A stretch of DNA of 64,000 nucleotides. It comes from Polytrichum commune (Eukaryota; Streptophyta; Polytrichopsida; Polytrichales; Polytrichaceae). The stretch lies in the NCBI GenBank assembly GCA_950295325.1, contig OX485805.1, forward strand, positions 17,843,501-17,907,500. Direction: 5' to 3'. The position numbers were made by a program, and so were the translations under genes. Below are positions 58,486 through 64,000 of the stretch, piece by piece. Numbering within the stretch: the stretch's first letter is position 1; every line of letters begins with the position of its first letter. The notes under the pieces were generated by a model. The model was not told the origin of the DNA, made no database searches, and worked only from the letters and a program-made list of their open reading frames with translations.

Positions 58486-59322
58486 TAAGCATGTAAGTCT
58501 ACACAAGGTAGATTGAACATGTTAGTATGTTGTCAAGGAGAGCAATTGATGCTCAAATTACAACACAATCTAGTTATGGCACTTGGTATTTTAGCTACAA
58601 CAAAGGACAAACAACTTGCATATCACATTGCAGGTTATGAACAAACCTCACATTTTTTAGTATTGTGACATATGTATTGTTTGAACAATTTGTATTCTAA
58701 ATCACATTCCTTTTGAGCAAGACAATAATGTCTTGAAAGAGCTTGACCACACCCACCCTCCTAGGTATCTATCTTTCTTCCTTGGACATATTCCACCGTG
58801 CTTACAACAATCTTAATGGTTTGAGGTAGTGGGAGGCAAAGAGGCAACCGAGATAACAAATACTCTCACCATCTTTTGAATACATGAAATGCAAGCCCAA
58901 ACCAACCACCACCACGCCTTTGCACGCCACTTGGCGCAAGGACATGCCCCCCCCCCTTCTCCACCACCACCACCACTAATGCACATAAAGAGGTCCCACC
59001 TATTCACTCTGGAAAATGGCTCTCAATGTAGCCCATACAATGTCGCTTTGGTGTACACAACGGTGTTTAGTGAGAGTTTGGGTAACAAAGTATACATATG
59101 AAATAAGTATTGTTTGATCTATTTTTGCAAATATAAAACTCGTAATACTATGAAATACGGGGAAGACGTAAGTGTACCCTAAACCAACCCCCCCCCCCCC
59201 CTTGAAAAAAAACTAGCAAACATACAAGGTAGCTAACTTATATGAGTTCTAGTCTACCTCACAACCGCACCACTAGTCAAACTTAAGATTTAAATAAAAT
59301 TATCAAATTAGAAGTTAGCTAT

Positions 59323-59574
59323 GACCGGCCAAGTGGATATGTGTCACAAATTCTTCTTGGATCATATAATGCAAAAATGTTCAAAGATCGTGTACCGGTG
59401 AGTAAGCCTACTTTTATTTATTTATGTCATTTGCTTGAACCCATATTGAGCAAGAAAGATACAAAATTAAGACTTTGTATTCCAATAGAGTGTAGAATTT
59501 CTTTGACATTGTATCGATTGGCAACCGGTGATACTTTGCATGCACTTGCCGATTTGTATGGTATTTTTTATTGA
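59323..59574 (+). pseudogene. Duplicated transposase fragment, array 2 copy 2
   Basis: Carries the DRPSGYVSQILLG...ADLYGIFY part of the Harbinger transposase fragment. The upstream 33 codons and the left TIR are absent, so it is a promoterless by-product of tandem amplification. An in-frame ATG at 59341 is accidental. Confidence 0.75.
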
Positions 59575-60658
59575 GTTGGGCTTCTCCGGCCTCTTGAGGC
59601 AGGACAAGAAACTCCTCCTCTGGAGAAGCCCAACTCCAAAAAGTGCCGCCATGTAGGCGGCCATGTCATTTTATCATCCATGAGAAAAGTTCACCACCAT
59701 TGTTTTCTTCACCTAGTGTAAACACCCACCGGTCAAGAGTTGCATTTTCGACCAATCACAATTGAGAAACGCCCTTTTTTTCATGACCGGTGGACTTCTC
59801 CACCGTAGTGTAAACCGGCCCTAAGCATGTAAGTCTACACAAGGTAGATTGAACATGTTAGTATGTTGTCAAGGAGAGCAATTGATGCTCAAATTACAAC
59901 ACAATCTAGTTATGGCACTTGGTATTTTAGCTACAACAAAGGACAAACAACTTGCATATCACATTGCAGGTTATGAACAAACCTCACATTTTTTAGTATT
60001 GTGACATATGTATTGTTTGAACAATTTGTATTCTAAATCACATTCCTTTTGAGCAAGACAATAATGTCTTGAAAGAGCTTGACCACACCCACCCTCCTAG
60101 GTATCTATCTTTCTTCCTTGGACATATTCCACCGTGCTTACAACAATCTTAATGGTTTGAGGTAGTGGGAGGCAAAGAGGCAACCGAGATAACAAATACT
60201 CTCACCATCTTTTGAATACATGAAATGCAAGCCCAAACCAACCACCACCACGCCTTTGCACGCCACTTGGCGCAAGGACATGCCCCCCCCCCTTCTCCAC
60301 CACCACCACCACTAATGCACATAAAGAGGTCCCACCTATTCACTCTGGAAAATGGCTCTCAATGTAGCCCATACAATGTCGCTTTGGTGTACACAACGGT
60401 GTTTAGTGAGAGTTTGGGTAACAAAGTATACATATGAAATAAGTATTGTTTGATCTATTTTTGCAAATATAAAACTCGTAATACTATGAAATACGGGGAA
60501 GACGTAAGTGTACCCTAAACCAACCCCCCCCCCCCCCTTGAAAAAAAACTAGCAAACATACAAGGTAGCTAACTTATATGAGTTCTAGTCTACCTCACAA
60601 CCGCACCACTAGTCAAACTTAAGATTTAAATAAAATTATCAAATTAGAAGTTAGCTAT

Positions 60659-60910
60659 GACCGGCCAAGTGGATATGTGTCACAAATTCTTCTTGGATCA
60701 TATAATGCAAAAATGTTCAAAGATCGTGTACCGGTGAGTAAGCCTACTTTTATTTATTTATGTCATTTGCTTGAACCCATATTGAGCAAGAAAGATACAA
60801 AATTAAGACTTTGTATTCCAATAGAGTGTAGAATTTCTTTGACATTGTATCGATTGGCAACCGGTGATACTTTGCATGCACTTGCCGATTTGTATGGTAT
60901 TTTTTATTGA
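60659..60910 (+). pseudogene. Duplicated transposase fragment, array 2 copy 3
   Basis: Same as the fragment in copy 2, displaced by 1336 bp; the translation is identical. Confidence 0.75.
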
Positions 60911-61994
60911 GTTGGGCTTCTCCGGCCTCTTGAGGCAGGACAAGAAACTCCTCCTCTGGAGAAGCCCAACTCCAAAAAGTGCCGCCATGTAGGCGGCCAT
61001 GTCATTTTATCATCCATGAGAAAAGTTCACCACCATTGTTTTCTTCACCTAGTGTAAACACCCACCGGTCAAGAGTTGCATTTTCGACCAATCACAATTG
61101 AGAAACGCCCTTTTTTTCATGACCGGTGGACTTCTCCACCGTAGTGTAAACCGGCCCTAAGCATGTAAGTCTACACAAGGTAGATTGAACATGTTAGTAT
61201 GTTGTCAAGGAGAGCAATTGATGCTCAAATTACAACACAATCTAGTTATGGCACTTGGTATTTTAGCTACAACAAAGGACAAACAACTTGCATATCACAT
61301 TGCAGGTTATGAACAAACCTCACATTTTTTAGTATTGTGACATATGTATTGTTTGAACAATTTGTATTCTAAATCACATTCCTTTTGAGCAAGACAATAA
61401 TGTCTTGAAAGAGCTTGACCACACCCACCCTCCTAGGTATCTATCTTTCTTCCTTGGACATATTCCACCGTGCTTACAACAATCTTAATGGTTTGAGGTA
61501 GTGGGAGGCAAAGAGGCAACCGAGATAACAAATACTCTCACCATCTTTTGAATACATGAAATGCAAGCCCAAACCAACCACCACCACGCCTTTGCACGCC
61601 ACTTGGCGCAAGGACATGCCCCCCCCCCTTCTCCACCACCACCACCACTAATGCACATAAAGAGGTCCCACCTATTCACTCTGGAAAATGGCTCTCAATG
61701 TAGCCCATACAATGTCGCTTTGGTGTACACAACGGTGTTTAGTGAGAGTTTGGGTAACAAAGTATACATATGAAATAAGTATTGTTTGATCTATTTTTGC
61801 AAATATAAAACTCGTAATACTATGAAATACGGGGAAGACGTAAGTGTACCCTAAACCAACCCCCCCCCCCCCCTTGAAAAAAAACTAGCAAACATACAAG
61901 GTAGCTAACTTATATGAGTTCTAGTCTACCTCACAACCGCACCACTAGTCAAACTTAAGATTTAAATAAAATTATCAAATTAGAAGTTAGCTAT

Positions 61995-62246
61995 GACCGG
62001 CCAAGTGGATATGTGTCACAAATTCTTCTTGGATCATATAATGCAAAAATGTTCAAAGATCGTGTACCGGTGAGTAAGCCTACTTTTATTTATTTATGTC
62101 ATTTGCTTGAACCCATATTGAGCAAGAAAGATACAAAATTAAGACTTTGTATTCCAATAGAGTGTAGAATTTCTTTGACATTGTATCGATTGGCAACCGG
62201 TGATACTTTGCATGCACTTGCCGATTTGTATGGTATTTTTTATTGA
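61995..62246 (+). pseudogene. Duplicated transposase fragment, array 2 copy 4
   Basis: Same as the fragment in copy 2, displaced by 2672 bp; the translation is identical. Confidence 0.75.
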
Positions 62247-63329
62247 GTTGGGCTTCTCCGGCCTCTTGAGGCAGGACAAGAAACTCCTCCTCTGGAGAAG
62301 CCCAACTCCAAAAAGTGCCGCCATGTAGGCGGCCATGTCATTTTATCATCCATGAGAAAAGTTCACCACCATTGTTTTCTTCACCTAGTGTAAACACCCA
62401 CCGGTCAAGAGTTGCATTTTCGACCAATCACAATTGAGAAACGCCCTTTTTTTCATGACCGGTGGACTTCTCCACCGTAGTGTAAACCGGCCCTAAGCAT
62501 GTAAGTCTACACAAGGTAGATTGAACATGTTAGTATGTTGTCAAGGAGAGCAATTGATGCTCAAATTACAACACAATCTAGTTATGGCACTTGGTATTTT
62601 AGCTACAACAAAGGACAAACAACTTGCATATCACATTGCAGGTTATGAACAAACCTCACATTTTTTAGTATTGTGACATATGTATTGTTTGAACAATTTG
62701 TATTCTAAATCACATTCCTTTTGAGCAAGACAATAATGTCTTGAAAGAGCTTGACCACACCCACCCTCCTAGGTATCTATCTTTCTTCCTTGGACATATT
62801 CCACCGTGCTTACAACAATCTTAATGGTTTGAGGTAGTGGGAGGCAAAGAGGCAACCGAGATAACAAATACTCTCACCATCTTTTGAATACATGAAATGC
62901 AAGCCCAAACCAACCACCACCACGCCTTTGCACGCCACTTGGCGCAAGGACATGCCCCCCCCCCTTCTCCACCACCACCACCACTAATGCACATAAAGAG
63001 GTCCCACCTATTCACTCTGGAAAATGGCTCTCAATGTAGCCCATACAATGTCGCTTTGGTGTACACAACGGTGTTTAGTGAGAGTTTGGGTAACAAAGTA
63101 TACATATGAAATAAGTATTGTTTGATCTATTTTTGCAAATATAAAACTCGTAATACTATGAAATACGGGGAAGACGTAAGTGTACCCTAAACCAACCCCC
63201 CCCCCCCCCTTGAAAAAAAACTAGCAAACATACAAGGTAGCTAACTTATATGAGTTCTAGTCTACCTCACAACCGCACCACTAGTCAAACTTAAGATTTA
63301 AATAAAATTATCAAATTAGAAGTTAGCTA

Positions 63330-64000
63330 ACTCTTGGGACCTTGCATTTGTGAAGAAATTTTATCTCCTCCATAACCCAAATGCTAGCTAATATTACAAC
63401 AGATTAGTCCAATGTTTCTCTTGAATGCCCCCTCTCATTGTTCCATCTCTTCTCCATTCCGCTATGAGATTGACTACACTATTTCTTACATCATCCTAAA
63501 CTAGCATTTTAAAAACATATTATAAGAATAATAATAATAAAATATCAACTTTTATGTTTTATGTTTTATGTTATGTTATTTTATTTTATAACAATGAAAC
63601 TAAATTGATGTGGGCCACAAAATTACAATTTATCATAGTTAGTGCCATGTTCAATCCTTGGGCAAGTTGAGCAAAATTTTGGTTAGTCACCCTTAACTCC
63701 TCTCGTAAATTGATCAACCTCTAGTTAGTGGTAACCGGGATGAACAGACATATGATCTTACTAACTCGTTTATTAGCTAATTCTCCTAACTAGGTGGTGC
63801 AGCCATGATTTTAGGGAGCCAAAAATTTGGTTAACTAAGCTTTACTAACTTTGTTACAAGTTACCTAATTCTCTTAACTAGGGGACGTGCGGTTGGACCC
63901 AAAGAAGAATCGGACCCTCTCCGCAATTCCACTCACACAAGGGACACATACTTTGGAATTGGATACCATTTCAAATTGGCCTTGTCATGAGGTTGAGGTG
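63330..64000. other. Single-copy right flank of array 2
   Basis: No gene is recognised. A diverged ~85-bp duplication (ACTAACTCG...CTAATTCTCCTAACTAGG, then ACTAACTTTG...CTAATTCTCTTAACTAGG) lies at about 63755-63885. Confidence 0.4.

Larger units (their letters stand above)
57986..63329. repeat. Tandem array 2: four copies of a 1336-bp unit
   Basis: Copies are 57986-59321, 59322-60657, 60658-61993 and 61994-63329, exactly four units. Each contains the last 500 bp of Harbinger element 2 and 836 bp of its right flank. No difference was noticed among copies; even a 10-C tract and a 14-C tract have equal length in all four. Only copy 1 is attached to the left half of the element. The junctions are clean, joining ...GTTAGCTA to TGACCGG... 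without filler. Confidence 0.96.

Noticed and set aside
58813-59101. Gly/Trp-rich and Pro/His-rich frames in each 1336-bp unit
   Set aside because: They span a C10 tract and CCA repeats, overlap on opposite strands and have no similarity; low-complexity artefacts.

Overview
The window is nuclear DNA from a plant-lineage eukaryote (land plant or close streptophyte alga). The evidence is a split gene with eleven GT-AG introns encoding a plant-type BIG ARF guanine-nucleotide exchange factor, plus PIF/Harbinger, Ty3/Gypsy and LINE relics and Arabidopsis-type CCCTAAA repeats in AT-rich DNA. The species cannot be fixed from the sequence alone.

Layout. 1-1060 is a GC- and pyrimidine-rich block with no convincing gene. 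1060-15700 is AT-rich transposon-derived DNA. It holds three C-terminal fragments of one LINE family (2.9-3.4 kb minus, 5.8-6.8 kb minus, 12.0-12.4 kb plus), a decayed Ty3/Gypsy pol (4.2-5.2 kb), two copies of a ~220-bp MITE-like element and a dispersed repeat. 17437-26248 holds the only intact gene found: a 12-exon BIG-type Sec7 ARF-GEF, predicted at 1756 aa. 28.1-33.0 kb is a broken LINE on the minus strand. It is split by ~1.6 kb of unrelated DNA and by a 350-bp element that has homopolymeric G/C ends and an 8-bp target duplication.

34471-53113 is an unusual compound locus. A ~5.0-kb element with 24-bp terminal inverted repeats carries two minisatellites built on the same palindromic core (GAGGCAYATGCCTC). 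A 1002-bp Harbinger element is inserted in the first minisatellite. A 5544-bp segment that starts inside the element and ends in flanking DNA is repeated three times, almost identically. 57291-63329 repeats that pattern: a 1195-bp Harbinger element with a truncated transposase is followed by four apparently identical 1336-bp copies of its 3' part plus flank.

Functionally, only the BIG gene looks like host coding sequence. It is predicted to activate ARF GTPases at the Golgi/trans-Golgi network. It has the catalytic glutamate and the four residues linked to brefeldin A sensitivity. Most other recognisable features are mobile-element debris and tandem amplification. The most notable structural observation is that both arrays start inside a DNA transposon and share an identical 12-bp sequence at their copy junctions.
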